The notes beneath the pieces are model-generated. The model saw only the letters and a program-made list of their open reading frames with translations, ran no database searches and was not told the DNA's origin. From NCBI RefSeq assembly GCF_030581005.1, contig NZ_JAUQSX010000008.1, positions 186,001 through 250,000 on the forward strand: a stretch of DNA of 64,000 bases, read 5' to 3'. Within the stretch, counting starts at the first letter, position 1; each line of letters starts with the position of its first letter. Source of the DNA: Hymenobacter mellowenesis (GTDB lineage: Bacteria > Bacteroidota > Bacteroidia > Cytophagales > Hymenobacteraceae). Shown here one piece after another: positions 8,531-17,501 of the stretch. The position numbers were made by a program, and so were the translations under genes.

Positions 8531-8636
8531 GTCATGCAGAGCGCAGCGAAGCATCTCGCGTGCCGCCACTAATCCTTTTCATTGAATGATGGGTTTACTG
8601 CCTGCGGGCAAGATGCTTCGCTGCGCTTTGCATGAC
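8531..8636. repeat. Palindromic intergenic element, family A (GCAGAGCG subtype)
   Basis: Arms 8531-8556 and 8611-8636 are inverted copies (GTCATGCAGAGCGCAGCGAA and complement, one mismatch) around a loop of about 54 nt. It lies between the OmpA-domain gene and the SRPBCC gene, both on +. Confidence 0.9.
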
Positions 8637-8657
8637 GTTCCGTTATCACCTTTAACG

Positions 8658-9098
8658 ATGTTTCTCACTCTCAAAACCGCCGTGCCGAAGTCGCCGGCCC
8701 AGGTAATGGCCGGCTTCACGCGGGCGCTGTTTGAGGCGCTGGCGCCGCCGTTTCCCAAGCTGCTGGTGCTGCGCTTTGACGGCTGCCGCACCGGCGACGA
8801 GGTTGAAATCGAGCTGAATACGATAGTGAAGAAATTACGCTGGACTTCACTGATTGTGGACGACGGCGTGCTGCCCGACGGCACCCATTTCTTCGTTGAT
8901 GAAGGCCAGATTCTGCCGCCGCCGCTGCGCTACTGGCGCCACCGCCACCTGCTGCAGCCGGGGCCGGGCGGCACTTGCATCATCGTCGATGCGCTGGAAT
9001 ACCGCACCGCCTCGCCCCTGCTCGACCGGCTGATTTACCCGGCCATGTGGGCGCAGTTTGCCTGGCGCCGGCCCATCTACCGGCGCTGGTTTAAATAG
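8658..9098 (+). CDS. SRPBCC-fold ligand-binding protein
   Basis: A protein of 146 residues starting at the ATG at 8658; the earlier in-frame ATGs fall in the palindromic element and were rejected. The sequence MFLTLKTAVPKSPAQVMAGF, KLLVLRFDGCRTGDEVEIEL, WTSLIVDDGVLPDGTHFFVD, LRYWRHRHLLQP and the tail MWAQFAWRRPIYRRWFK shows alternating beta strands with a C-terminal helix, as in the START/SRPBCC polyketide-cyclase-like family that binds hydrophobic ligands. Ligand and pathway are unknown. A perfect 30-bp inverted repeat follows its stop codon and separates it from the converging acetyltransferase gene. Confidence 0.7.
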   Translation: MFLTLKTAVPKSPAQVMAGFTRALFEALAPPFPKLLVLRFDGCRTGDEVEIELNTIVKKLRWTSLIVDDGVLPDGTHFFVDEGQILPPPLRYWRHRHLLQPGPGGTCIIVDALEYRTASPLLDRLIYPAMWAQFAWRRPIYRRWFK

Positions 9099-9198
9099 CA
9101 CTTGTAGCGCGGACTTTGTAGTCCGCGACCCCGCGCTGTGTAGCTGACGTTCGGGTTTCCGGCGGAGGCGCGGACTACAAAGTCCGCGCTACAAGTGC
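9098..9198. repeat. Palindromic intergenic element, family F (TTGTAGCGCGGAC)
   Basis: Perfect 30-bp arms at 9098-9127 and 9169-9198 flank a 41-nt loop. Each arm also contains a short internal palindrome (GCGGACTttgtAGTCCGC). It occupies the whole gap between two converging genes, so it may also terminate both transcripts. Confidence 0.92.
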
Positions 9199-9208
9199 AC
9201 TTCAAGCG

Positions 9209-9679
9209 CTACAAATCCAGCACCATGCGCACGTCACCGGGTTGCTCGGGCATCAGCGAAGCGGCCCGGAAACCCAGTTTATCATAAAGTTTGAGGGCTG
9301 GCAGTAGCGTTGAAATTGTCAATACTTCGACGCGGCGCGCGCCCAGCTGCCGGGCTTTGCCTAGCATGCCCTGCCCCAGCGCCCAGCCAATGCCGCGGCG
9401 TTGCGCGGTGGGAGCCACGGCCAGCCGGGCCAACTCGTACACGCCGTCGTGCTCTTTTACCAGTGCGCAGGTGCCCACGATTTCACCGCCGCACACGGCC
9501 ATCAGGATGTGGCCGCCGCGCTCCACGATGTACTGTTGCGGGTTGTCAACCGGTTTTTGGTCAGAGCCTTCGATGTAGAAGTAGCGAGTAATCCATTCGG
9601 GGTTCAGCTCGTGGTTGAGCGCTTCAAAGGCCGCCCGGTGCGCGGGCTCAAAATCGATAATGGCAACATCGGTGGGCAT
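9209..9679 (-). CDS. GNAT-family N-acetyltransferase
   Basis: A protein of 156 residues. GNAT core: motif A with the acetyl-CoA pyrophosphate loop APTAQRRGIGWALGQGML preceded by strand VYELARLAV, and motif B at VLTISTLLPALKLYDKLGF. The N-terminal part (FEPAHRAAFEALNHELNPEW) is the variable acceptor-side region. Substrate cannot be told from sequence; single-domain enzymes of this kind acetylate small amines or protein N-termini. It converges with the SRPBCC gene and diverges from the RlmI-like gene, leaving 79 nt for both promoters. Confidence 0.85.
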   Translation of the reverse strand: MPTDVAIIDFEPAHRAAFEALNHELNPEWITRYFYIEGSDQKPVDNPQQYIVERGGHILMAVCGGEIVGTCALVKEHDGVYELARLAVAPTAQRRGIGWALGQGMLGKARQLGARRVEVLTISTLLPALKLYDKLGFRAASLMPEQPGDVRMVLDL

Positions 9680-9758
9680 GGGTGGGATTGGGAAAACGGA
9701 GGGCGGGGAGAACGGGGCTGCAAAGTTCGCACACAGCAGGCCGTACCTTTACGGGCCT

Positions 9759-10958
9759 ATGCTGAATCCTGCCACCATCGTCCTCAAAAACGGAAAAGAC
9801 CACTCCCTGCGCCGCCGCCACCCGTGGGTGTTTTCGGGCGCCATTGCCCGCGTGAAGGGCGACGCCCACGAGGGCGACCCCGTGCGCGTGGAAGCCATCG
9901 ACGGCGAGCTGCTGGGCGTGGGTCATTTCTCGGGGGGCGGTTCCATCGCCGTGCGAATGCTGGATTTTGGCGTAAATGCCATGCTGCCTACCGCCGAGTA
10001 TTGGGAAGCCAAGCTCGGCAACGCCTACGCCCTGCGCCAGCGCCTGGGCCTGACGGGCACGGCCGACACCAACGTATTCCGCCTCGTGCACGCCGAGGGC
10101 GACGGCCTGCCCGGCCTCATCATCGACGTGTATGGCGACGTGGCCGTGGTGCAGGCCCACAGCATCGGCATGTACCGCGCCCGGCCCGAAATCGCGGCTG
10201 CCCTGCGCGTGGTGTTTGGCGATAAGCTGCGCGCTATTTATGACAAAAGCGCCGAAACCATCCCCGGCAACGCCGTGCCCGATGTGAAGAATGGTTACCT
10301 CTTCGGCGAGAGCGACGGCCAGGAGCATGTGGTGAGCGAAAACGGCCACTGGTTTGCCGTGGACTGGGAAACCGGCCAGAAAACCGGCTTCTTCATCGAC
10401 CAGCGCGATAACCGCGCCCTGCTGGCCCGCTACTCGCCCGGCCGCAAGGTGCTGAATACGTTCTGCTACACCGGCGGCTTCTCGGTGTATGCCCTGGAGG
10501 CCGGCGCCGAGCTGGTGCACTCCGTGGATAGCAGCAAGAAAGCCATTGCCCTCACCGAGCGCAACGCCGAGCTTAGCCACCACGCCGACCGCCACGCCGC
10601 CTACCCCGACGACGTGCTGGGCTTCCTCAAAAACCACTCGGCCGAGTACGACCTGCTCGTGCTCGACCCACCCGCCTTTGCCAAGCACATGGGCGCCCGC
10701 CACGCCGCCCTCATGGGCTACAAGCGCCTGAATGCCGCTGGTATTGCGCATCTGGCGCCCGGCGGGCTGCTGTTCACATTCTCCTGCTCCCAGGTGGTTA
10801 GCCCCGAATTATTTGAGGGCGCAGTGCTGGCGGCAGCCATCGAGGCGGGCCGGCCGGCTCGCATCCTGCACCGCCTCACCCAGCCCGCCGACCACCCGGT
10901 GAGCCTCTTTCACCCCGAAGGCGCTTACCTGAAAGGGCTAGTGCTGGCGGTGGAATAG
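9759..10958 (+). CDS. Class I SAM-dependent rRNA methyltransferase (RlmI/RlmK-like)
   Basis: A protein of 399 residues from the ATG at 9759 (MLNPATIVLKNGKDHSLRRR). Residues 1-75 form a PUA-like RNA-binding domain (HPWVFSGAIARVKGDAHEGD), followed by an EEHEE-type linker (YDKSAETIPG) and a Rossmann methyltransferase: SAM motif VLNTFCYTGGFSVYALEAGA, acidic residue in HSVDSSKKAI, and the DLLVLDPPAFAK motif IV. This is the domain order of E. coli RlmI, which makes 23S rRNA m5C1962; the equivalent target here is inference. A TACCTTTA box 15 nt upstream of the ATG suggests a very short leader. Upstream in-frame starts overlap the divergent gene. Confidence 0.88.
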   Translation: MLNPATIVLKNGKDHSLRRRHPWVFSGAIARVKGDAHEGDPVRVEAIDGELLGVGHFSGGGSIAVRMLDFGVNAMLPTAEYWEAKLGNAYALRQRLGLTGTADTNVFRLVHAEGDGLPGLIIDVYGDVAVVQAHSIGMYRARPEIAAALRVVFGDKLRAIYDKSAETIPGNAVPDVKNGYLFGESDGQEHVVSENGHWFAVDWETGQKTGFFIDQRDNRALLARYSPGRKVLNTFCYTGGFSVYALEAGAELVHSVDSSKKAIALTERNAELSHHADRHAAYPDDVLGFLKNHSAEYDLLVLDPPAFAKHMGARHAALMGYKRLNAAGIAHLAPGGLLFTFSCSQVVSPELFEGAVLAAAIEAGRPARILHRLTQPADHPVSLFHPEGAYLKGLVLAVE

Positions 10959-10993
10959 GGCGGCATTAGCTAGGTACAGACCAGAATATTAGC

Positions 10994-11104
10994 ACGTCAT
11001 GCTGAGCGCAGCCGAAGCATCTCGCGTGTGGTAGTAAATCAATCGTGAAAACGGTCTTGATTACTTCTGCACGCGAGATGCTTCGGCTGCGCTCAGCATG
11101 ACGT
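10994..11104. repeat. Palindromic intergenic element, family A (CTGAGCGCAGCCGAAG subtype)
   Basis: Perfect 35-bp arms at 10994-11028 and 11070-11104 with a 41-nt loop containing TAGTAAATCAATCG-like sequence. It lies between two converging genes. Confidence 0.95.
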
Positions 11105-11154
11105 TCTTTTTTGCTGCTTCACTTAACTGTCATTCATCCTCAAGAAGCCCGCCG

Positions 11155-12600
11155 CTACTTCTGGCGGCTCGCCTCGGCATTGCCGGGAGCGGTGATGGCC
11201 ACGCGCTCCACTTCCAGCGTGCGCCGGCCGGCGTCTTGTTGGTAAAGCAGCATAAAGTCACTGCCCACGTGCCATACGTCGACATCGCCCACCACTGGTT
11301 TCTGGCGTACGCTGGTGAGCTGCTGGGTGACCAGATTGAGGGTTTGCACCTGCTGCGGGCTGCGCAGCACCAGCATGTTTTTGCTCGATGAGTTCACGCC
11401 CCGGTAGCGGAATGCCCCATACTGAAACGCCAAATCGGCCAGAATGCGGCCCTGCAGATAGGTGGGCCACACGAATGAGCCCCGCTCCTGTCGCAGGTCG
11501 ACCACGCGCACGTCGTGCACGACGCCGGCCGGGTCCAGCTTCAGGCTGATGAGGTCGCGCGGGCGCAACACGCTGTAGCCTAGTATGCCGATGGAAAACA
11601 TCGAGCGCAACAGGCAGGCGCTGTAGGGCGAGCTTTGGAAGGTTTCGCCCACGAGGCGCACGTCGCCATCGGCTTCGGGCTGCACCAGCGTCCAGTGCAC
11701 TTTGCCGCCGCGGGCGGCCTTCAGCTCGGCGGTGCGGGCCAGGGCGGTGCGGCGCTCGGCCACGGGCTTGCCCTCGGGGCTCAGGCGCAGGTAGAACAAG
11801 TCGCCGGTGCGGGCGCGGCTGGCGGCGTGCTCGAAGGCGTAGCCGGCTAGCAGCAGCTCGTGGCCGGCGCCCACCTCCATCACGGCGGGCACCCAGGCAC
11901 TGGCGGTGGGGCCAATGTTGGCCCGGCCCAGCTCCTTGCCCGTACGCAAATCCAGGCACACGGCCTGGCTGCTAGGGTGGCGGCTGAGGGCATTGGCGGT
12001 GACCATTACCCAGAGATGGCTGCTATCGGCGGCACTGGCCACGATTTCGGTGCTGGCCCCGAAGGTGGTTTCCCAGGCCAGGCGCATGTCGGGCGTGCGG
12101 TACTCCAGGCGGTAGCGGCGCTCCTCGGCGGGCACCGTGGAGGCGAAGCCGGGGGCATTGGGCAGGTCGAGGCTGGTGTATTGGGGGCCGCGGGCGGCGG
12201 GGTTGAGGCGGCGCGTGCGGTGCACGGCCACGGTGCGGCCCAGCGTATCGGCCACCACGCTGATGAGGCTGTCGGAGCTGCGCCGCCGGAACTGGTAGAG
12301 CACGTGCGCGCGGCTGCGCAACAGGCCCTGCAGCAGGTAGGGGCCGCGCAGCACCAGCGGCCGGGCGTAGCGCAGCTTCATCTGCTCATCGAGCCAGTAT
12401 TGGCGCAGGATGGTGCTGTCGCGGTGGGCTTTCTCGGCGTAGAAGAGCAGGGCGCGCCGGGCACCGGGCACAGCCAGGCCGCCCACACGGGTCGACTTCA
12501 CATCCGTCAGCGTAAACTTCTGAGCCGAAGCCTGCTGGCTTAAAACCGCGTACAGCAACGCAACAATGACCCCTACTCGATGGATAGTAGTACAACGCAT
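11155..12600 (-). CDS. Secreted protein of unknown function
   Basis: The ATG at 12600 gives a signal peptide (MRCTTIHRVGVIVALLYAVLSQQASA, cut near residue 26) and a 481-residue protein. The mature part is built of regularly spaced beta strands (FYLRLSPEGKPVAERRTAL, LWVMVTANALSRH, MLVLRSPQQVQTLNLVTQQL), which looks like a beta-propeller without a recognisable blade consensus. No catalytic motif, sorting domain or lipobox is seen. The gene stands alone between converging and diverging neighbours. A TAAGTTTG box on the minus strand at 12659-12666 may be its promoter. Confidence 0.6.
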   Translation of the reverse strand: MRCTTIHRVGVIVALLYAVLSQQASAQKFTLTDVKSTRVGGLAVPGARRALLFYAEKAHRDSTILRQYWLDEQMKLRYARPLVLRGPYLLQGLLRSRAHVLYQFRRRSSDSLISVVADTLGRTVAVHRTRRLNPAARGPQYTSLDLPNAPGFASTVPAEERRYRLEYRTPDMRLAWETTFGASTEIVASAADSSHLWVMVTANALSRHPSSQAVCLDLRTGKELGRANIGPTASAWVPAVMEVGAGHELLLAGYAFEHAASRARTGDLFYLRLSPEGKPVAERRTALARTAELKAARGGKVHWTLVQPEADGDVRLVGETFQSSPYSACLLRSMFSIGILGYSVLRPRDLISLKLDPAGVVHDVRVVDLRQERGSFVWPTYLQGRILADLAFQYGAFRYRGVNSSSKNMLVLRSPQQVQTLNLVTQQLTSVRQKPVVGDVDVWHVGSDFMLLYQQDAGRRTLEVERVAITAPGNAEASRQK

Positions 12601-12658
12601 AACGGCAAACCGAAGGGTAGAAAAACGATTGGCGCCCCATGCGGACGCTGGCAACCGT

Positions 12659-12666
12659 CAAACTTA
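12659..12666 (-). promoter_or_regulatory. TAnnTTTG -7 box for the secreted-protein gene
   Basis: TAAGTTTG on the minus strand, about 59 nt upstream of the ATG at 12600. No clear -33 partner was found. A similar TACTTTTA at 12688-12695 faces crtD on the plus strand, so this 118-nt gap probably carries divergent promoters. Confidence 0.4.
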
Positions 12667-12718
12667 CTGCGCGGGTACGTTAGCCGCTACTTTTACTCGC
12701 TGATAATTCTCTGTGCCT

Positions 12719-14221
12719 ATGGCCCGTCGCGCCCGCGCTTCTGCTCCTCGTCAACCCGTCGCCGTCATCGGTGCGGGCATTGCCGGCATTGCGGCGGCAG
12801 CGCGGCTGGCCGTTGCCGGGCACCCGGTCACGGTGTTTGAGGCGGGCCCCACGTTTGGCGGCAAAATGCACCAGTTTGCGTTGCCCGGCGGCTACCGTTT
12901 CGATGCCGGGCCCTCGCTTTTCACCCTGCCGCAGCTGGTGGACGATATTTTTCGGCTGGCCGGCCGCAACCCGTCGGATTATTTCCGCTACGAGCGGCTC
13001 GACCCCATCACCCACTACTTTTTTGCCGATGGCACCCGCCTGCACGCCTGGGCTGATGCGGCAAAATTTGGCGCCGAAGTGGAGGCGAAGCTGGGTACCC
13101 CGGCTACTGAAGTAACCAAGTTTCTGCAGCGGGCGGGCCAGGCCTACGAGGCCACGGCGGGCACGTTTCTGCACAAGTCGCTGCACAAGGCCGGCACCTA
13201 CTTCAGCCCCGAAACGCTACGCGCCGTGGGCGCCCTGCCGCAGCTGGGCCTGCTGGGCACTATGCACCAGCGCCACGAAAAGGCGTTTGGGACTGACCCG
13301 CGCCTCGTGCAGCTTTTCGACCGCTACGCCACCTACAACGGCTCGGACCCCTACCAGGCGCCCGCCACGCTGAGCATGATTCCGCACCTGGAGCACGGCA
13401 TTGGCGCGTTTTACCCCGAGGGCGGCATCTACGCCATTGCCGAAAGCCTGGTGCGGCTGGCCGAGGAGTTCGGCGTGAAATTCCGCTACAACGAGCCGGT
13501 GGAGGAAATCATCACCGCCGAAAAGCGCGTGACGGGCCTGCGCACCGCGCTGGATGTGTACGATTTCGGCCGGGTGGTGAGCAACATGGACGTGGTGCCC
13601 ACCTACCGCCGCCTGTTGCCCCGCCAGCCCGCGCCGGAGCGCACGCTCAGCCAGCCCCGCTCCTCCTCGGCGCTGATTTTTTACTGGGGTATCACCCGCG
13701 AATTTCCCGAGCTGGATTTGCACAACATCTTCTTTTCGGCCGACTACAAAGCGGAGTTCGACGCCATCTTCCAGCAAAAAACGGTGGCCGACGACGTGAC
13801 GGTGTACGTGAACATCACCTCCAAAAAAACGCCCACCGATGCCCCGCCCGGCCACGAAAACTGGTTTGTGATGGTGAACGTGCCCCACGACCAGGGCCAG
13901 GATTGGCCCGCCCTCACCACGCAAACCCGCGCCGCCGTGCTCCGTAAGCTGCGCCAGGCGCTGGGCACCGACATTGCGCCGCTCATTGCCACCGAAAAAG
14001 TGTGGACGCCGCCGGGCATTGCCGCCGATACCTCGTCGTTTGGCGGCGCGCTCTACGGCAGCTCTTCCAACAACGCGCTGGCGGCCTTCCTGCGCCACCC
14101 CAATTTTTCGGGGCGGCTGGAGGGGCTGTACTTTTGCGGCGGCTCGGTGCATCCCGGCGGCGGCATTCCGCTCTGCCTGCTGTCGGCCAAAATCGTTTCG
14201 TCCTTAATTAATGAGGGATAA
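12719..14221 (+). CDS. crtD: Carotenoid desaturase, probably 1-hydroxycarotenoid 3,4-desaturase CrtD
   Basis: A 500-residue flavoprotein of the phytoene-desaturase family. The dinucleotide-binding motif is VAVIGAGIAGIAAAARLA followed by VTVFEAGPTFGGKMH. The substrate-side motif YRFDAGPSLFTLPQ is typical of CrtD, whereas Bacteroidota CrtI usually reads FDMGPSWYWMPD. The C-terminal family signature is GLYFCGGSVHPGGGIPLCLLSAK. With the downstream hydratase CruF it would introduce the 3,4 double bond into a hydroxylated carotenoid end group, on the route to flexixanthin- or myxol-type pigments. ATG at 12719 is preferred over an overlapping GTG at 12713. CrtI cannot be fully excluded. Confidence 0.8.
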   Translation: MARRARASAPRQPVAVIGAGIAGIAAAARLAVAGHPVTVFEAGPTFGGKMHQFALPGGYRFDAGPSLFTLPQLVDDIFRLAGRNPSDYFRYERLDPITHYFFADGTRLHAWADAAKFGAEVEAKLGTPATEVTKFLQRAGQAYEATAGTFLHKSLHKAGTYFSPETLRAVGALPQLGLLGTMHQRHEKAFGTDPRLVQLFDRYATYNGSDPYQAPATLSMIPHLEHGIGAFYPEGGIYAIAESLVRLAEEFGVKFRYNEPVEEIITAEKRVTGLRTALDVYDFGRVVSNMDVVPTYRRLLPRQPAPERTLSQPRSSSALIFYWGITREFPELDLHNIFFSADYKAEFDAIFQQKTVADDVTVYVNITSKKTPTDAPPGHENWFVMVNVPHDQGQDWPALTTQTRAAVLRKLRQALGTDIAPLIATEKVWTPPGIAADTSSFGGALYGSSSNNALAAFLRHPNFSGRLEGLYFCGGSVHPGGGIPLCLLSAKIVSSLINEG

Positions 14222-14312
14222 GGAATAGGGAATAAGAAATACTGCACAGGACTTCCAATAGCCCTTTGCTTTTCAAATTCTTACCGCCCACTTATCCCCT
14301 ATTCCCTATCCC
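14215..14312. repeat. Imperfect palindromic element, family E (between crtD and cruF)
   Basis: Arms 14215-14236 (GGGATAAGGAATAGGGAATA...) and 14291-14312 are inverted with two mismatches, loop 54 nt. The left arm includes the crtD stop codon, so the element lies within the probable crtD-cruF transcript. Confidence 0.75.
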
Positions 14313-14323
14313 GTTTTCCCTCC

Positions 14324-15022
14324 ATGGTTGACCACACCGAGCCGCTTGCGGCCGCTCACACCCGCCGGCTCCGCATCGCGCAGGGCCTGGTGCTGCTGTT
14401 TCACGTCACGGGCTTTCTGGGGCTGGCTTTTTCCAAAAATCCGGGTTTCTATCTGCAGTTCACGCCGCTCACGCTGGGCCTTTCGGCGCTGCTGCTGCTG
14501 GGGTTTCAGCGGGAGCGGAATGCCAGTTTCTGGGGGTTCTGCATTACGGTGGCGCTGCTGGGGTTTGCAGTCGAACTCATTGGAGTGAACAGCGAAGGGC
14601 GGCTATTTGGGCACTACACGTATGGTGACACGCTGGGCTTTAAACTCTTTGAGAAGGCATCATTTGGCAGCACTTACCTTAACGGTGTGCCGCCGCTCAT
14701 CGGCCTCAACTGGCTGGTGATGACCTACGTGTGCGGCATGCTGGCCGGCTACCTACCGCTGCCCGAGCTGCCCCGCACCCTGCTGGCGGCCGTGCTCATG
14801 GTGGGCTTCGATGCCTGCGTGGAACCGGTGGCCGGCACCTACGACTTTTGGCACTGGACGGCGAACGTGATTCCGCTGCAAAACTTCCGCGACTGGTTTA
14901 TCGTGGCCTGCATCCTGCAAATGCTGTTCAACCGGGCCGAGTTTCCGAAGCACAACGCGCTGGCGCCGTTGGTGTACCTCACCCAGCTGCTGTTCTTTTT
15001 TCTGCTGGGCGCGGTGCAGTAG
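14324..15022 (+). CDS. cruF: Carotenoid hydratase-type membrane protein CruF (DUF422 family)
   Basis: A 232-residue integral membrane protein with about seven hydrophobic segments (LVLLFHVTGFLGLAF, LTLGLSALLLLGF, FCITVALLGFAVELIGV, LNWLVMTYVCGMLAGYL, LLAAVLMVGFDACVEPVAG, FIVACILQML, LVYLTQLLFFFLLGAV). Conserved family residues are visible in ELIGV.SEGRLFGHYTYGDTLG and DACVEPVAGTYDFWHW. CruF hydrates the 1,2 double bond of carotenoid psi ends. It is co-directional with crtD and 102 nt downstream, and the pair makes biochemical sense as hydratase followed by 3,4-desaturase. Confidence 0.85.
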   Translation: MVDHTEPLAAAHTRRLRIAQGLVLLFHVTGFLGLAFSKNPGFYLQFTPLTLGLSALLLLGFQRERNASFWGFCITVALLGFAVELIGVNSEGRLFGHYTYGDTLGFKLFEKASFGSTYLNGVPPLIGLNWLVMTYVCGMLAGYLPLPELPRTLLAAVLMVGFDACVEPVAGTYDFWHWTANVIPLQNFRDWFIVACILQMLFNRAEFPKHNALAPLVYLTQLLFFFLLGAVQ

Positions 15023-15127
15023 GCAAAGGCACGGAGGAGCTAATTCCGGCATTTGGGTATTGCGGGGAATTAATCTGCGCGTTGGTGGGGTTTTCGGGCC
15101 TTAATTCGCATTCCTTTCCCCTTGCCC

Positions 15128-15742
15128 ATGCCCGATTTTACGCTTAACGCCGCTTCGCTTGAGGCAGCGATGCCCGTTTTTTACGCCCACGGCCTGCGCA
15201 CCGCGTCTGATGCCACCCTGGCCAAAGCCCTGCACACCAGCGAGGCCGACCTTGCGGCCCAGTTTCCGAGCCGCGAACTACTGGTGTACCACACCATGCT
15301 GGCCGACCTGGAACGGCAGAAACGCGACCATACCAAGCTCTACGCCGAATTTCCGACGGCGGTGGAACGCCTTTATGGCCTACTCGACCTCGGCCTGCGC
15401 GACCTGACCAAGATTCCGGGCACCTTCTACGGCGAGCTGCAAACCGGCTTCCCCCAATCCTGGGACGCGGTGATGGACCACCTCAATACTTACTCGGCGC
15501 CCCAGCTCCAGCAGCTGCTCAATGACGGCATTCGCAGCAAGCTCTTCCGGTCCGACATCAACATTCAGCTGGTTACCAAGATATTGATTGAACAGCTGAA
15601 CATGCTGCTCAACCCGCTGGTGTTCCCGCCCGACCGCTACAACATGCGCGAAGTTTTCCGCAGCATCTTCCTGTACTACATTCGCGGCATCTGCACCGAC
15701 GACGGCGCGCGGATTGCGGCCGAGCATTTTGCCCGGCTGTAG
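15128..15742 (+). CDS. TetR/AcrR-type transcriptional regulator
   Basis: A protein of 204 residues from the ATG at 15128. The N-terminal helix-turn-helix region is AAMPVFYAHGLRTASDATLAKALHTSEADLAAQFPSRELL in overall pattern (helix 2 TLAKALHTS, recognition helix EADLAAQF), then the all-helical ligand domain (FPTAVERLYGLLDLGLRDL...). A C-terminal segment (REVFRSIFLYYIRGICTDDG) is common in Bacteroidota TetR proteins. It follows cruF by 105 nt and precedes an M28 peptidase gene. Control of the pigment genes is a reasonable guess only. Confidence 0.78.
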   Translation: MPDFTLNAASLEAAMPVFYAHGLRTASDATLAKALHTSEADLAAQFPSRELLVYHTMLADLERQKRDHTKLYAEFPTAVERLYGLLDLGLRDLTKIPGTFYGELQTGFPQSWDAVMDHLNTYSAPQLQQLLNDGIRSKLFRSDINIQLVTKILIEQLNMLLNPLVFPPDRYNMREVFRSIFLYYIRGICTDDGARIAAEHFARL

Positions 15743-15779
15743 GCAGCCCGGCCCCGGCCGGGCCTAACTACTTGTAGGG

Positions 15780-17501
15780 ATGCGTTTATCATCATTGCGC
15801 GGCTGGCTGGTGCCGGCTGCGGCGGGCCTGCTGTTAGCCGGCTGCCAGGGCAAAACCTCGTCGGATTCGGAAACGGCCTCCCAAACGGTCATCCGCGACG
15901 AAACCGTGTCGACCGACACCGCCAGCGTGCCCACGCCGAAAGACGGCATCACGGCGGCGCTGCTGGCCCGGCACATCAAGGTGCTGGCGTCGGACGAGTT
16001 TCAGGGCCGGCGGCCCTTCACGGTGGGCGAGGAGAAAACCACCGCTTACCTGGCTTCGGAATTCAAGAAGTTGGGGCTCAAACCTGGCGCCAACGGCAGC
16101 TATTTCCAGGCCGTGCCGCTGGTGGAAATCGTGGGCACGCCCGACTCGGTGGCCACCGTGACGGGCAACGGCAAGAGCCTGACGCTGAAGTACCGCGACG
16201 ACTTCATGTTCCTCACCGAGCACGAGCAGCCCACGGTAGCTATCAGGAACTCGCCGCTGGTGTTTGCCGGCTACGGCGTGACGGCGCCCGAGTACGGCTG
16301 GGACGACTACGCCGGCCTCGACGTGAAGGGCAAAACCGTGGTGGTGCTCATCAACGACCCCGGCAACGCGGGCAACGACAGCACGATGTTCAAGGGCAAG
16401 GCCATGACCTACTACGGCCGCTGGGGCTACAAGTACGAGGAGGCCGCCCGCCACGGCGCCACCGGCCTGCTCATCATCCACGACACCAAGCCCGCCGCCT
16501 ACCCCTGGACGGTGGTGCAAAGCAGCAACGGCGGCGCGAAGCTGCGCCCCCAAACGGCCGACAAAGGTGCCAGCAAAGTGAGTCTGGAAGGCTGGATAAC
16601 GCTGGATGCCGCCAAGCGCCTCTTCATGGCCGCCGGCCAGAACTACGACGAAGCCTATGCCGCCGCTAATAAGAAAGGCTTCAAAGGCACGGCGCTGGGG
16701 CTGAATCTGACCACGACCATCCACAACAAAATCACGCGCAAAACCTCGAAAAACGTGGTGGCGGTGGTGCCCGGCACTACCCGGCCCAACGAGTACATCA
16801 TCTACTCGGCGCACTGGGACCACCTCGGCATCGGCAAGGCCATCAACGGCGACTCCATCCACAACGGCGCCCTGGATAACGCCAGCGGCTGCGCGGCCCT
16901 GCTGGCCATTGCCAACGGCTTTATGCAAGCCAAAGAAAAGCCCGGCCGCAGCATTGTGTTCCTGGCCGTGACGGGCGAGGAGCAGGGCCTGCTGGGCTCG
17001 GCCTACTACGCCGCGCACCCGCTGTTTCCGGTGGCCAACACGGTGGCCGACATCAACATGGACGAGCTACTGGCCTTTGGGCCGATGCGCGACGTGACCA
17101 TTACGGGCTACGGCCAGTCGGAGCTTGACGACTACGCCCGCGCCGCCGCCCGGGAGCAAAACCGCTACGTCATCCCCTACCAGCACCCCGAAACCGGCAG
17201 CTTCTACCGCTCCGACCATTTCAGCTTCGCCAAAGTGGGCATTCCGGCCCTCTACGCCAGTGGGCAATTTGAGAGCCGCCTGCACGGCAAGGCTTTCGCC
17301 GAGCAGCAGCGCAAGGATTTCGAGGAGAAAAACTACCACCAGCCCTCCGACGAGTACGACCCCAGCTGGGACTTGCGCGGCGCCGAGCAGGATGCCCGCC
17401 TGCTTTTCCGCGTAGGCCAGAAGCTGGCTGCTGAAACGACCTTTCCGAAGTGGAAAGAAGGGTCGGAGTTCAAGGCGACGCGGGAGAGGAGCGGGCGGTA
17501 A
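15780..17501 (+). CDS. Secreted M28-family metallopeptidase lipoprotein
   Basis: A 573-residue protein with lipobox LLAGC at Cys22. The zinc-site motifs of the M28 aminopeptidases are present in order: SAHWDHLGIG (His and Asp ligand), ALDNASGCAALLAIA (bridging Asp), GEEQGLLGSAYYA (catalytic Glu and ligand Glu), DINMDEL, and a late RSDHFSFAKVGIPA (His ligand). An inserted PA domain lies around residues 130-270 (LVFAGYGVTAPEYGWDDY, KTVVVLINDPG). It should release N-terminal amino acids from peptides outside the cytoplasm. The start is ATG at 15780, just 37 nt after the TetR gene, and the stop abuts a long palindrome. Confidence 0.92.
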   Translation: MRLSSLRGWLVPAAAGLLLAGCQGKTSSDSETASQTVIRDETVSTDTASVPTPKDGITAALLARHIKVLASDEFQGRRPFTVGEEKTTAYLASEFKKLGLKPGANGSYFQAVPLVEIVGTPDSVATVTGNGKSLTLKYRDDFMFLTEHEQPTVAIRNSPLVFAGYGVTAPEYGWDDYAGLDVKGKTVVVLINDPGNAGNDSTMFKGKAMTYYGRWGYKYEEAARHGATGLLIIHDTKPAAYPWTVVQSSNGGAKLRPQTADKGASKVSLEGWITLDAAKRLFMAAGQNYDEAYAAANKKGFKGTALGLNLTTTIHNKITRKTSKNVVAVVPGTTRPNEYIIYSAHWDHLGIGKAINGDSIHNGALDNASGCAALLAIANGFMQAKEKPGRSIVFLAVTGEEQGLLGSAYYAAHPLFPVANTVADINMDELLAFGPMRDVTITGYGQSELDDYARAAAREQNRYVIPYQHPETGSFYRSDHFSFAKVGIPALYASGQFESRLHGKAFAEQQRKDFEEKNYHQPSDEYDPSWDLRGAEQDARLLFRVGQKLAAETTFPKWKEGSEFKATRERSGR

